From the NCBI GenBank assembly GCA_963826795.1, contig CAWGYT010000008.1, positions 248,001 to 312,000 on the forward strand: 64,000 nucleotides of DNA, in the 5' to 3' direction. Shown here one piece after another: positions 8,655 through 18,272 of this stretch (its first letter is position 1; each line of letters opens with the position of its first letter). A model generated the notes under the pieces. The model did not search any database, was not told where the DNA came from, and saw nothing but the letters and a program-made list of their open reading frames with translations. This stretch comes from CAWGYT01 sp963826795. GTDB taxonomy: Bacteria > Planctomycetota > Planctomycetia > Pirellulales > Pirellulaceae. The position numbers and the translations under genes were made by a program.

Positions 8655-9704
8655 ATGACTAATCTTTCATTCACTCGCCGAACGGCCTTTGCAGGCTGGG
8701 CAACGCTGATCCTGGGTATCCTGTCGACGGTGCAAGTAGCCCGCGGCGAGAGCCTGCAGGAATCAGTGTTGATCCAACTTCGCGAACGCAATGACGTGGA
8801 TCACGCGCTGGTACTGCTCCAAGATATCGCGGAGGTCACTGGCGGTGATGTCGCGTTGAGACGACAGATGGCACAATTGGATCTGGAGGAGCTCGAGTTG
8901 CCCCCAAGTCAGACGACGATTCGAAAGTCACGTGTCGAAGTTCGACTATTGCTAGCGGGGTTTCGCCAGGATCAATTCCGAATGTTTGGACCGGACTCCG
9001 TCACCGCCGCTCGTCAACATCCGATGTTGTCAGACCAATCAGTTGTTGACTCGATACGACAACCGCTTGCGGACCTGTGGAGGATCGCGCCCGAATTCCT
9101 ACTCATCCGCCTTACTCAGCCTTTGGAGCAGTCTGTCCCGCGCGGCATCGAGCTTTCCGAGAACACCGTTTTCCGCCCCTTTCTGAATCCCGGTGTCGTG
9201 CCTGGTCGAAGCCGCCTGAATCTAGGCGTTTACGCAGGTGACCAACTGGTCCATACATTCGCAGTGGCTCTGGACATTCAAGTGGAACGTCCGGTCGCGA
9301 TTGCAAAGGCCGACGTGGCAGTCGGAGATCCCTTTACGTTTGACAATGTCCAATTTGTCACGCGCCGGCTGACCGGGCGAATGGCGATCGATGCAGTGGG
9401 CCATGACATCGTAGGTAAGTTCGCGAGCCGACCGATCCGGAACAGGATGCAGATCGAACAAGCCGCGGTATCGGAGAAGCCGGAACCGGTCGAAACGCCC
9501 GCCTCCCAGTCCGTCGACGTGGAGGTCCCAGGGCAAGCGACCGTCACGCTGGTCGCGCAGAAAAAGGGACTCGTGATTCGCCTTTCGGGAGGGAAATTAG
9601 TACGGCGGACGAAGGTCGGCCAACCCGCGGACGTCAGAAATTCCTCGGGTGAAGTGATCAGCGGAACGCTCGTCACCCCCACGGAAGTTCGTGTCCAGTT
9701 CTAA
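8655..9704 (+). CDS. flgA: flagellar P-ring assembly chaperone FlgA
   Basis: A 349-residue exported protein with a signal peptide (TAFAGWATLILGILSTVQVA). The C-terminal 140 residues carry the SAF-like domain and FlgA tail: PVAIAKADVAVGDPFTFDNV, then DIVGKFASRPIRNRMQIEQ, then KLVRRTKVGQPADVRNSSGE. FlgA helps periplasmic FlgI assemble around the rod. The N-terminal half is longer than in enterobacteria, as is common outside Proteobacteria. It sits between flgG and flgH with very short gaps. Confidence 0.88.
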   Translation: MTNLSFTRRTAFAGWATLILGILSTVQVARGESLQESVLIQLRERNDVDHALVLLQDIAEVTGGDVALRRQMAQLDLEELELPPSQTTIRKSRVEVRLLLAGFRQDQFRMFGPDSVTAARQHPMLSDQSVVDSIRQPLADLWRIAPEFLLIRLTQPLEQSVPRGIELSENTVFRPFLNPGVVPGRSRLNLGVYAGDQLVHTFAVALDIQVERPVAIAKADVAVGDPFTFDNVQFVTRRLTGRMAIDAVGHDIVGKFASRPIRNRMQIEQAAVSEKPEPVETPASQSVDVEVPGQATVTLVAQKKGLVIRLSGGKLVRRTKVGQPADVRNSSGEVISGTLVTPTEVRVQF

Positions 9705-9728
9705 TTGGCCTAGTTGAAGGATTCCTCC

Positions 9729-10332
9729 ATGAAATTCGCGATCTCGGTGGCCATTGTCTTGGGAAGTCTTGGCACGACGGCTGAAGGTCAATCCCTTTGG
9801 AGGCACGCCGATCCAAGCCTCTCGAATCTCGTCGCCGATACGGCGGCCCGTCACGTCGGCGATCTGGTAACGATCCTGATTCGCGAAACCACCGATGTCG
9901 CGAACCGCGATCAGCGGCAACTCGGCAAAGCGACTGACGCCTCGTTCAATTTCGACTTCAACGCGGCGGGGGATCTCGGCTCCGGAGCCGGTGCGTTCGA
10001 TATTTCCAAAGCATCGGATCGAAATTTCGACGGCAACTCGCAATTCAGCGTTGAGCAGGATTTCACCGACCAGATCACCGCGCAAGTGATCGACGTCCTA
10101 CCGAACGGCAACCTGGTTCTCGGTGCCGCACCGGCAGCGATTGGTGGCCGGCGAAATGAGAACGCTCGTCGTATCGGGAATTGTACGGGTGGTCGATGTG
10201 AGCCCCCACAACACGGTCCGTTCCCATCACGTGGCTCAATTCAAAATCTGCTACGAAGGAGACGGGCCTGAGTCCAGTTTTACGAACCAAGGATGGGCAG
10301 GCCGACTCGTCAATCGCATCTGGCCCTTCTAA
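9729..10332 (+). pseudogene. flgH: flagellar L-ring protein FlgH, single-base frameshift
   Basis: From the ATG at 9729 (GAAGGA upstream) the frame encodes a signal peptide and HVGDLVTILIRETTDVANRD, as in FlgH, up to VIDVLPNGNLVL. It then derails and stops at 10271. The next frame restores the FlgH end: RQRLVAGEMRTLVVSGIVR, then NTVRSHHVAQFKICYEGDG and FTNQGWAGRLVNRIWPF to 10332. Dropping one G at 10122-10123 gives an intact protein of about 200 residues. The signal peptide lacks a lipobox cysteine, unlike enterobacterial FlgH. An assembly error is likelier than true loss, since the rest of the operon is intact. Confidence 0.88.
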
Positions 10333-10405
10333 CGATTCACGTTGATGCACACACGGAGGGCGACTCGTGAGTAGTTGTCGTACGGAAACAAGGAGGTCGA
10401 ATAAC

Positions 10406-11584
10406 ATGATCATGGTGCCGGGGCGGCTTCGAAATTGGGCGTTCGCGGTTCGCGACGTGATATTCCGATCTCCCGGTCTAGCGATCCTGCTGCTCGCCCA
10501 CCACGTTGTTTTGCCGGCTCAAGCCGAAGTTCGCATCAAGGACATCACGACGATTGAGGGCGAGCGAACCAACTTTATTTTTGGAACAGGTTTGGTCGTC
10601 GGTCTCGAAGGCACCGGCGGTCGGACGAATGTGACCCGTGAGTTCGGCGCCAATCTCTTGACTCGGCTTGGCAACCGAATCGACCCTGCATTGCGCACTT
10701 TGATCGCGACCAACACGCAATTTCGAACGAACAACATGTCCGTCGTCTATGTGTCAGCTGACTTGCCCGTAAACGCCGTACCGGGACAAACGATCGACGC
10801 TCTGGTTTCTACGATCGACGATGCCACGAGTTTGCGAGGCGGCCAGCTCGTGATGACGCCACTTTCGGGGCCCGACGGCAAGGTATACGCGACCGCTGCC
10901 GGCGCTCTGACACTTGGCGGCGGTTTCGCCGTAAGCGGAGATGCCGCGAAAGTTTCGCGCAGCCATCCCACGACTGGCTTTGTTGCTGGGAAGGCAATCG
11001 TAGAACTCGAGACACCCATTGACCATTTCGATCCGACTTGCCTCCGGCTCCTTCTCACGCAATCCCATGCCGATTGGGACACGGCTCGACGAATCACGGA
11101 AGCGATCAACGGCGTCGCTCCCAACGCTGCCCTGACCGAGAATTCCAACTCGGTTTTCGTGCAGATTCCTCCCGGTGCGAATCGCGCCAGCTTCATTGCG
11201 ACAGTCACTCAGCTTCCCGTCGAACCTGACTCGACAGCCCGGGTGACCATCAACGAACGCACCGGGACCGTGATCATCGGAAGCCGTGTGCGGCTGTCGC
11301 CGGAAGTTGCGATTTCTCACGGCAGCCTCACAGTCGTCACTGGCGAGACTCCGCTCGTCTCGCAACCGCTCCCGTGGAGCCGAGGTGAAACGACAGTCGT
11401 ACCGCGTACCGAAATCGATGTTGTTGAACAGGAGCGTCCAATCACGATGCTCGACGGCTCGGTCACGGTGGGAGATCTCGTGGCGGGTTTGAACGCGCTG
11501 GGCGTCACGCCCGGCGACCTTTCGGCAATCTTCCAGCAACTCCAGAACTCGGGTTACCTTCATGCGACGGTCGAATTTCGATAG
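10406..11584 (+). CDS. flgI: flagellar P-ring protein FlgI
   Basis: A 392-residue exported P-ring subunit. The signal peptide ends at PAQAE, followed by VRIKDITTIEGERTNFIFGT and GLVVGLEGTGG, the family opening. Further blocks are NMSVVYVSADLPVNAVPGQT, VYATAAGALTLGGG, RVTINERTGTVIIGSRVRLS and the C-terminal VGDLVAGLNALGVTPGDLSA with IFQQLQNSGYLHA. The ATG at 10406 is preferred because AAGGAGG lies eight bases upstream; the frame is open from a GTG at 10367. P- and L-ring genes together imply rod passage through an outer membrane. Confidence 0.95.
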   Translation: MIMVPGRLRNWAFAVRDVIFRSPGLAILLLAHHVVLPAQAEVRIKDITTIEGERTNFIFGTGLVVGLEGTGGRTNVTREFGANLLTRLGNRIDPALRTLIATNTQFRTNNMSVVYVSADLPVNAVPGQTIDALVSTIDDATSLRGGQLVMTPLSGPDGKVYATAAGALTLGGGFAVSGDAAKVSRSHPTTGFVAGKAIVELETPIDHFDPTCLRLLLTQSHADWDTARRITEAINGVAPNAALTENSNSVFVQIPPGANRASFIATVTQLPVEPDSTARVTINERTGTVIIGSRVRLSPEVAISHGSLTVVTGETPLVSQPLPWSRGETTVVPRTEIDVVEQERPITMLDGSVTVGDLVAGLNALGVTPGDLSAIFQQLQNSGYLHATVEFR

Positions 11585-11658
11585 GCCCTGACGACCTGCA
11601 TCCGGTTGACCGCTCGATCCACTCAGCCTTTCATTTTTTTCATCGCTTCGAGGTAGCC

Positions 11659-11973
11659 ATGGACGCGTCTCTCCCCATTGCGATTGACTCGCCGCTTCCA
11701 GCGTTCCCTGCAAATCGGTCACGCAGCACCGAGAGCACACCCGAGGCGATGGAGCATGTCGCGGCCGAATTCGAGAGCGTTTTCATGTCACTTCTTATTA
11801 AGGAAATGCGAGAGACGACTGAGGACGGCCTTTTCGCCGGCGAGGCATCCGATAGCTACGGCGCCCTATTCGACCTTTATCTGGGCCAGCACATGGCGGA
11901 CGCCGGAGGAATTGGAATCAAACAAATGCTGCTGGCCCGATACACCGATAACCAGCCAAGGACTTCTCCATGA
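11659..11973 (+). CDS. flgJ: rod-binding protein, FlgJ N-terminal type
   Basis: A 104-residue protein containing only the rod-binding domain: MEHVAAEFESVFMSLLIKEM followed by RETTEDGLFAGEASDSYGAL and IGIKQMLL. The C-terminal muramidase found in enterobacterial FlgJ is absent, as in many non-gammaproteobacteria, so another enzyme must open the peptidoglycan. It follows flgI and its stop overlaps the flgN-like start (ATGA). Confidence 0.85.
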   Translation: MDASLPIAIDSPLPAFPANRSRSTESTPEAMEHVAAEFESVFMSLLIKEMRETTEDGLFAGEASDSYGALFDLYLGQHMADAGGIGIKQMLLARYTDNQPRTSP

Positions 11974-12491
11974 GCGACCCTCGACAGAACATTGACGTCC
12001 GCCAGCTCGCGATCGCGTCGCTGGCCTATCTCCGGCAAGAACATTCACTGCTCACGTCGATGTCGGAGTCGATTGACGTGATTAAGTCGTCGATTCTTGC
12101 GCGTCAGACCCCACAGCTATTCGAGGCGGTTGACTGCCTTAGGGCCTTGCAACACGAACGCGCACAACTCAACAAACCTCGAAACGAGCTGCGACGAAGA
12201 ATCGCCGACATTCTTGCCGTGCCACTTGCTGATTCCACAATCTCGCTACTGGCGTTTCACTGTGACACCGCGCTGAAGACACAGCTTCTAACCGCGCAGC
12301 ACGAAGTCCGAATGGCATCGACGCAAGTGAGTCGAAAGAATCGCATCAATCTTGCAATCATCTCTCGCCTCTCCCTGTTTTCGCTGCAGATCTTCGAACG
12401 AATGACGGGAAAGCCGCTGCTGACTCGCTATGGAAAGTCCGGCCAACTTGACCAGGGATCCGGCTCTCCGCTATTCCAAACGGACTACTAG
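11970..12491 (+). CDS. FlgN-like export chaperone
   Basis: A 173-residue, almost wholly helical protein. The segment LAYLRQEHSLLTSMSESIDV, then IKSSILARQTPQLFEAVDCL, is the FlgN-type N-terminal helical hairpin. Position directly before flgK and flgL, whose products FlgN escorts, supports the call. Sequence similarity to characterised FlgN is weak, so family assignment rests on context and predicted secondary structure. The start overlaps the flgJ stop by four bases. Confidence 0.6.
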   Translation: MSDPRQNIDVRQLAIASLAYLRQEHSLLTSMSESIDVIKSSILARQTPQLFEAVDCLRALQHERAQLNKPRNELRRRIADILAVPLADSTISLLAFHCDTALKTQLLTAQHEVRMASTQVSRKNRINLAIISRLSLFSLQIFERMTGKPLLTRYGKSGQLDQGSGSPLFQTDY

Positions 12492-12584
12492 CAAGACGAC
12501 AGTCTCCCCATCAACCTCGTGATCCGAGGCCGATCACAACGATTCCTTCAGTTTTCGCCCCCGATGCTGGAAGGGCAACTTCCG

Positions 12585-14576
12585 ATGCTTAACATGTCGA
12601 CGGCTTTGAGCGCCATACGGGCAAGCCAGATTGGCTTGAGCGTCGTTGGGAACAATATCGCGAATGCGAATACACCGGGCTACCACCGTCAGGAGCTGCG
12701 TCTTGTGGACGCCATGCCGGTCGAGATCAACAACCTGCAAATGGGCATGGGTGTGGAGATCTCGCACATTCACCGGGCATACGATCTGGCGACAGAGAAT
12801 GCTCTGACCCGAAACATCTCAGAGCAATCCAGTATCAGCGCCCAATTGGATGTAAGCCGTGAAATTGAATCCATTCTGACGCCTGGGCACGGCGCCATCG
12901 TCGATCGACTGGAGTCCCTTTTCAACGACTTGTCGCGACTGACTGCAGATCCCGATAACTCCGCAACAAGGGCGGTCGTAATCGGGTCCGCGCAAAGTCT
13001 GTCCGCGTCAATCAACACATTGGCACAAGGCTTGCACGACCTTACGCTTCGGCTGGACACTGCGATCGAGTCGCAGCTGGCCTTGATCCGAGACAAGAGC
13101 GAGGAGATTGCCGATCTAAACATCCGTATTCGTGAGGCGGAGATTCGTCAACAATCCCCGAACGACCTTTTGGACCGCCGTGACGCCCTGGTTAACGAAC
13201 TTGCGGACATTGTCGACACGGAGATTGACTTTCACACGACGTTGGTAGGCGACCAAGAGATCCCCGAGACCGTGATTCGACTTGCGGAAGGTCAAGCTTA
13301 CATTCTCCGCACCCCATTGGACTTGAGATCAACGGTTGATCCAAGCGGAAAGCGACTGGTAGTAACGGAAGGCGGCGACCGCACGCTTGACATTACGCTC
13401 GGGAAACTGGGGGGACTCCTAACGGCTCGAAATGAGCTCGTCAGGGAGTACCAGGAGCGTCTGGAGACGTTTACCGTCGCGCTTTCCACCGCGTTTGACA
13501 CGGTTCACGCGAACGGTCTGGGCGTCAGCGGCTCGTTTGAAAGCTTGACTGGCATACGACATTTCGAGGAAGTCGATGTTCCATTGGAACAACTGCGTTC
13601 ACTGACAACCGTACAGGCGGGCACTCTCTTCATTGGAATCGTCGACCCAGCCGGAACTCGCACCGTTCATGAAGTCTCGATCGACCCCGAGATTGACACA
13701 CTCGAAGATGTGGCCAACCGAATTAGCACGGTTGACCATCTCACCGCGCGGGTCAATGCGCCGCCAGGGCAGCTTACCCTGGTTGCCGAGCCCGGTTATT
13801 CGTTTGATTTCTTGACCACGCAGCCAACGCTGTTGGACACTTCGCTGATTTCAGGAAGTGTCGAGCCCGTCATCCAAGGTCAGTACGAGGGGCAGATCAA
13901 CGAACGGTACACGTTCGAGTTTCAAGATTCGGGAACCATCGGGACGTCGGCCTCGATCAGGTTGACGGCGAGAGATCGAGTCGGTGCACTGGTTGCCGAG
14001 TTCGAAGTGGGCAATGGCTACGAGCCGGGCTCGCTGATTAACATCGGACAGGGCGTCAGCCTACGAATTCCTCATGGCGAGGTAGTCGCGGGCGATATGT
14101 TTTCCGCCAGTCTTCTACGTCAGTCCGATGAGAGCAACCTGCTGGCCGCCGTCGGCATGAATACGCTTTTCGGAGGCCACAGCGCGCTGACTTTTCGAGT
14201 CAACGATGATCTGATGCGTGATCCGAACCGCTTCGCCATGACACTGTCAGGTGACCCGCTTGATAGCCGAAACCTTGAGCAAATGGTCAACCTTCGGTAC
14301 GCCCAGGTGATGTCGGGCGGAACTGAGACGCTTGAGGAAAACTTAAGCCGAATTGTCGCATCAATTGGTTCCGAAGTTCTGGACCTGACGAACACTGAAG
14401 AAACGCTTAGCGCGATTGGTCAGACACTGCAGTCATCACGTGACAGCATTTCCGGTGTCGATCCCAACGAAGAAGCCGTACGGATGCTGCAGTTTCAACG
14501 AGCGTTTCAGTCAGCGGCACGATACATCGCGACTTTGGATCAAACTCTGGAAGAACTCATCAATATCATCCGCTAG
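12585..14576 (+). CDS. flgK: flagellar hook-associated protein 1 FlgK
   Basis: This 663-residue protein forms the first hook-filament junction layer. The N-terminus MSTALSAIRASQIGLSVVGN, then NIANANTPGYHRQELRL, and the C-terminus AVRMLQFQRAFQSAARYIAT, then LDQTLEELINII, are the paired axial helices of FlgK. The middle, for example ANGLGVSG near residue 310, is variable. The ATG at 12585 is chosen over the frame opening at 12519 because GGAAGGG precedes it and the conserved sequence begins there. Confidence 0.94.
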   Translation: MLNMSTALSAIRASQIGLSVVGNNIANANTPGYHRQELRLVDAMPVEINNLQMGMGVEISHIHRAYDLATENALTRNISEQSSISAQLDVSREIESILTPGHGAIVDRLESLFNDLSRLTADPDNSATRAVVIGSAQSLSASINTLAQGLHDLTLRLDTAIESQLALIRDKSEEIADLNIRIREAEIRQQSPNDLLDRRDALVNELADIVDTEIDFHTTLVGDQEIPETVIRLAEGQAYILRTPLDLRSTVDPSGKRLVVTEGGDRTLDITLGKLGGLLTARNELVREYQERLETFTVALSTAFDTVHANGLGVSGSFESLTGIRHFEEVDVPLEQLRSLTTVQAGTLFIGIVDPAGTRTVHEVSIDPEIDTLEDVANRISTVDHLTARVNAPPGQLTLVAEPGYSFDFLTTQPTLLDTSLISGSVEPVIQGQYEGQINERYTFEFQDSGTIGTSASIRLTARDRVGALVAEFEVGNGYEPGSLINIGQGVSLRIPHGEVVAGDMFSASLLRQSDESNLLAAVGMNTLFGGHSALTFRVNDDLMRDPNRFAMTLSGDPLDSRNLEQMVNLRYAQVMSGGTETLEENLSRIVASIGSEVLDLTNTEETLSAIGQTLQSSRDSISGVDPNEEAVRMLQFQRAFQSAARYIATLDQTLEELINIIR

Positions 14577-14624
14577 ACATCCTCCCCTTGACACCGACTG
14601 GCCGTCCGACGGAGCAATTGACGC

Positions 14625-16052
14625 ATGGTCTTCCGAATCACACCGCAGCATTTCGCAGCAAACTCAATCCGTTACTCGCAAGGCCACACCTCGAATCTGG
14701 AAAAACTCCAGTCGCAAATCTCGTCTGGTCTTCGCGTCCAGAAGCCCTCGGATGACCCCGGCGTTCTCGGGATGCTCCTTTCCAATAAGGCTTCCATCGC
14801 GCGGATCAGTGTTGAGACCGACAACATGGAAGTAGCGCGATCCAAGCTCAATCAAAGCGTGGCTCAGTTGCTTTCAGCGAAGGAGGCCGTCTCGCGTGCG
14901 AACTCGCTCGCATTAGAGGGCGTTCAGGCCCTGGAAGATGAGCGTGAAACGCTCGCGCGTGAAGTCGATGGCATCCTGCAGTTGATGCTTCAAATCGCGA
15001 ACTCAACGGATGGCGGCAAGCCCCTTTATGCTGGCACTTCAAGGACTCTGACACCATTCACCTCGACGCGAGCCGGCGATTCAGATTCAATCCAGTCGGT
15101 CCAATATCACGGAAGCAATGAGCGTTCAAGGATTGTCGTTGGCGTCCTCACGACCGTGGATTCCCTCTACACGGGCGAAGAGATCTTCATGTCACGCGGT
15201 CGAGGCGAGACGATCTTCCTGGGAACGACCGGCGCGTCATCCGGGCCGGGGACCGACAGTGCTGTGGGGAGGGGCGAACTTGCCGTACAACATACAACGA
15301 CGAACTTTGGCGGAGCCTCAGGACTCGCGCCGGGAATATCGACCTCCGATGACACGATCCTTGGAAACTACACCTTGACGATCGACGGCATCGGACAGAC
15401 TCTTTCCTTGGATGGAGGGAATCCAGTCGCTTTTACAAAGGGTGATCCAGATGTCCGTGTGATCGCCCCCAACGGCGCGATGGTGCATCTCGACACGGCC
15501 GGATTCGTGGATGGCTTTACCGGGGATGTTCCGGTCCAGGGTGACGGCACGCTGTCGATTGACGGGGGCCTTTCGCAGATCGCCATTGACTTTTCGGAAA
15601 ATCAGGCTGTCGTAAACTCAGAGACGGGGGAAGTCACGAATGTCGACACTCGCGGAGTTCGAGCTGCTGGAATCGAGCCGGTCGAGTACACCGATACATC
15701 GAATGTCTTCCAGGCGCTCATTGACTTGCGCGACGAATTGCGCAACACCAACAACCTCGAGGGAACGGATTGGAGTGACGCACTGTCCCGGCGTGTCGGG
15801 GACATCCAACGAATTCACGAACAGCTATTGGATGTGATCAGCGAACAGTCCGTTGCCCTGGAGAACTTGGACGCGATGCAAAGTCGCGCCGAGGAGTACC
15901 AGCTGGAAACGCAGCATACTGTTGCTCAGATGGAGTCTGCCGATATCCCAGCCGCGATCGTCCAATTGCAGACCGAACAGAACGCGCTTCAATACACCTA
16001 TGCCGTTTCCGTGCAGGTGATGTCGTCATCACTTCTGGATTTCCTGCGATAG
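14625..16052 (+). CDS. flgL: flagellar hook-associated protein 3 FlgL
   Basis: The 475-residue product has the flagellin-like D0/D1 start MVFRITPQHFAANSIRYSQG followed by KLQSQISSGLRVQKPSDDPG, and the C-terminal MESADIPAAIVQLQTEQNAL followed by QYTYAVSVQVMSSSLLDFL. It is longer than enterobacterial FlgL because of a central insert (about residues 130-350), probably a surface domain. It follows flgK by 48 bp and its 3' end overlaps the convergent motB-like gene by 24 bp. Confidence 0.93.
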   Translation: MVFRITPQHFAANSIRYSQGHTSNLEKLQSQISSGLRVQKPSDDPGVLGMLLSNKASIARISVETDNMEVARSKLNQSVAQLLSAKEAVSRANSLALEGVQALEDERETLAREVDGILQLMLQIANSTDGGKPLYAGTSRTLTPFTSTRAGDSDSIQSVQYHGSNERSRIVVGVLTTVDSLYTGEEIFMSRGRGETIFLGTTGASSGPGTDSAVGRGELAVQHTTTNFGGASGLAPGISTSDDTILGNYTLTIDGIGQTLSLDGGNPVAFTKGDPDVRVIAPNGAMVHLDTAGFVDGFTGDVPVQGDGTLSIDGGLSQIAIDFSENQAVVNSETGEVTNVDTRGVRAAGIEPVEYTDTSNVFQALIDLRDELRNTNNLEGTDWSDALSRRVGDIQRIHEQLLDVISEQSVALENLDAMQSRAEEYQLETQHTVAQMESADIPAAIVQLQTEQNALQYTYAVSVQVMSSSLLDFLR

Positions 16053-16805
16053 ATCCGGCCTCATTTGCGCTCCAGATAGCTTCCGAACGACGATCGTAAT
16101 CACCGGCCGTTTTGCATTCTGGTATCGCCATGATTTTGCCATGGTTCGAAGTCGCTCTTGTTGCGGCTCGCTCAACCGGGCCCAACGTGTCACTTCCTTC
16201 GCGATTGCCGCCGCCTGCTTTGCAGCGCGTGTCCACGCTGCAGTACTAGGCATCGTCGCCCATACAATGATGTCCACGCGGTACATTGGTTGTCGCAACG
16301 TCGGAAGGACCCGAATCAATGCCTCGCGATGGACCTCCATCAGATAAGGGGCTTCGGAGTTCAACCGATTAAAGAGATCGAAATTCACCTCGCCATCTGT
16401 TTCCGGTAACCGCTCCACGCGATTGAGCCGCTCGAGTTCGTTCAGGAATCTCTGATAGAGCTCCTCCTCGCGGTCGATCACGCGCAAGTCATTCTCCTCG
16501 TCCGGCCCCATCGCATTGGACTCGGGTTCGCGATTCTCCGGGTCGTCCGCCAGGTAAAGTGGGCTGACGTCATGCCGCTGGATGGCGCGTGCGGTCGTTT
16601 CACTCCTGAAAGCCCCTGGCAGGCCAATACCGTCCAACGCCTTGACGAAAGAGCCAGTCCCCGTGTGGAGGTTCATACCTGTCTGATCGTCAGCCAACGA
16701 CAGCAACACAATAAAGAACGCTAAAAGCGCTGTCATCGTGTCGCCAAACGAGACCAAATAGGCTTTACTCGGAGGCGGGTCATCTGGTTTTTGCTTGAGA
16801 GCCAT
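16029..16805 (-). CDS. second MotB-like stator protein
   Basis: A 258-residue protein with one N-terminal membrane segment carrying the stator plug pattern VSFGDTMTALLAFFIVLLSL, where the Asp matches the ion-binding residue of MotB. The C-terminal region (YRVDIIVWATMPS, then WTRAAKQAAAIAKEV) keeps only a loose OmpA-like shape and has no recognisable NxxLSxxRA peptidoglycan-binding motif. It starts inside the 3' end of the first motB gene (26 bp overlap), forming motA-motB-motB'. Whether it is a structural stator subunit or an accessory factor is unknown. Confidence 0.75.
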   Translation of the reverse strand: MALKQKPDDPPPSKAYLVSFGDTMTALLAFFIVLLSLADDQTGMNLHTGTGSFVKALDGIGLPGAFRSETTARAIQRHDVSPLYLADDPENREPESNAMGPDEENDLRVIDREEELYQRFLNELERLNRVERLPETDGEVNFDLFNRLNSEAPYLMEVHREALIRVLPTLRQPMYRVDIIVWATMPSTAAWTRAAKQAAAIAKEVTRWARLSEPQQERLRTMAKSWRYQNAKRPVITIVVRKLSGAQMRPDLSQEIQK

Positions 16806-17461
16806 TTGGCCAACTCACAAGTGGGCGTGTCAAAACGATCTTGATCGTCGAGGGGTCCAGACGAACGGACTCGCAACCCACGCCAAGTCGCCCCGGTAGA
16901 ATCTGCTCGACTTCGTAAAGATAGGTGGTCAACTTGATCGCCGCGTCAAGTCGGTCTTCGCTCCCGACAAAGAGCTCCACATCCAAGGCCTGCTTCCGGA
17001 GCTGTTGCGCGAGCAATTTGAGTCTGCGCTTTCGCGAGATCCGTCACTTCCCCGTTCGAATCAATCAGGAGCGTGAGAGGAACGAGAATGGCGTGCTGGG
17101 TTGCGAGTTCGCGTTTCTCGTCGTCCTCAAGTCCAGCGATTCCGTTCGCGATTGATTCATAGACGGGATCCGATTGAATGGGAGGCATTTCGCTGCCACG
17201 TGTCGTAATTCGCCCTGAACGAGCGCGCTCACGCATCAGAAGCGCATCGTGGTCCATTGAAGACGTCCGGTCTCCGGCGATACCTGTCGCGCCGCCCCCG
17301 CCGAACAGAGACACCTGAACGCGGTCAAACGATTCGGGCTCGCTCGTTGCGAATGTCAACAAAAGAATAAAGAACGTCATCAGCAGCGTAATGACATCGC
17401 TGAATGTCATGAGCCAGCTGGGGATATCGTCGGGCGCGTCAGATTCTTGCTCCACGGCCAT
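16780..17461 (-). pseudogene. motB: MotB-like stator protein, single-base frameshift
   Basis: The N-terminal part has the stator segment PSWLMTFSDVITLLMTFFIL (Asp aligned with the MotB ion-binding residue). The frame breaks after DLAKAQ and would end at 16946. The adjacent frame continues with LLAQQLRKQALDVELFVGSE, then DRLDAAIKLTTYLYEVEQIL, to 16780. Skipping one base near 17020-17032 joins them into about 226 residues. The rebuilt C-terminus resembles an OmpA-like domain in outline but lacks canonical binding residues. ATG 17461 follows GAGGA; motA lies 25 bp upstream. Confidence 0.8.
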
Positions 17462-17486
17462 CTGCCCGGTCCTCAATCACAAAAAG

Positions 17487-18272
17487 CTAAGCGGCAGTCT
17501 GTGCTTCTTCCGACGTTCGTATCTTCGGAGACAGAAAGGCCGCCAGCCGACCCTCGACGGTGCGCGGCGACTGCCCTTCCACTAACGACAGGAGGCCGGC
17601 AGTAATCAGCGCTCGGATCATCATTTCCTCTTTATTCCGAGCCTCGAGTTTTCCGGCAAGCGGAATACAGAAAATGTTGGCGACAACGGCTCCGTAGAGT
17701 GTCGTTAGCAGGGCCGTCGCCATACCGCCACCAATCTGGCTCGGATCGTCTAATGAGCGCAGCATTTGAACCAGTCCGATCAGCGTTCCAATCATACCGA
17801 AGGCTGGAGCTGCCGCACCCAATGCATCAATGACCTTCTTACCCAGCCGATGGCGCTCATCGATGAAACTGATCTCGGTTTCCATCACCATCTGGATTTC
17901 TTCCTTCGGTGAGCCACCGATGACCATCGCAAGCCCACGCGACATAAATTCGTCCTGAACTTCACCAACCCGCTCCTCGAGGGCAAGCAATCCATCTCGA
18001 CGTGCCGTAGCCGATAGATCTTTGAATTGTTCAATCACTTCCGTCGGCGTAGGCAACTTCTGCATAAAGCAGTTTTTGACGACGCCGACGACACCCAGGA
18101 CGTTGGCGAGCGGAAAGTTGATCAGCACGGCGGCGAAGGACCCTCCAATGGTGATCATCATGGAGGGGATGTCAATGAATGGAACGAGACCACCGTTTCC
18201 CATGGCGATCGAGCCGAGAATCAGCCCTAGTCCCAAAATCAAACCGACGATCGTGGCAATGTCCATGGACAA
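17487..18272 (-). CDS. motA: flagellar motor protein MotA
   Basis: A 261-residue stator membrane protein with four membrane segments (DIATIVGLILGLGLILGSIA; ITIGGSFAAVLINFPLANVL; DALGAAAPAFGMIGTLIGLV; TALLTTLYGAVVANIFCIPL). The AAAPAFGMIGTLIGLVQML block is the MotA/TolQ/ExbB signature with the conserved proline of the channel. The cytoplasmic loop (about residues 80-145) bears the charged torque region. An ATG at 18266 is an alternative start. It heads the reverse motA-motB-motB' operon, divergent from fliN across a 375-bp gap. Confidence 0.95.
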   Translation of the reverse strand: MSMDIATIVGLILGLGLILGSIAMGNGGLVPFIDIPSMMITIGGSFAAVLINFPLANVLGVVGVVKNCFMQKLPTPTEVIEQFKDLSATARRDGLLALEERVGEVQDEFMSRGLAMVIGGSPKEEIQMVMETEISFIDERHRLGKKVIDALGAAAPAFGMIGTLIGLVQMLRSLDDPSQIGGGMATALLTTLYGAVVANIFCIPLAGKLEARNKEEMMIRALITAGLLSLVEGQSPRTVEGRLAAFLSPKIRTSEEAQTAA

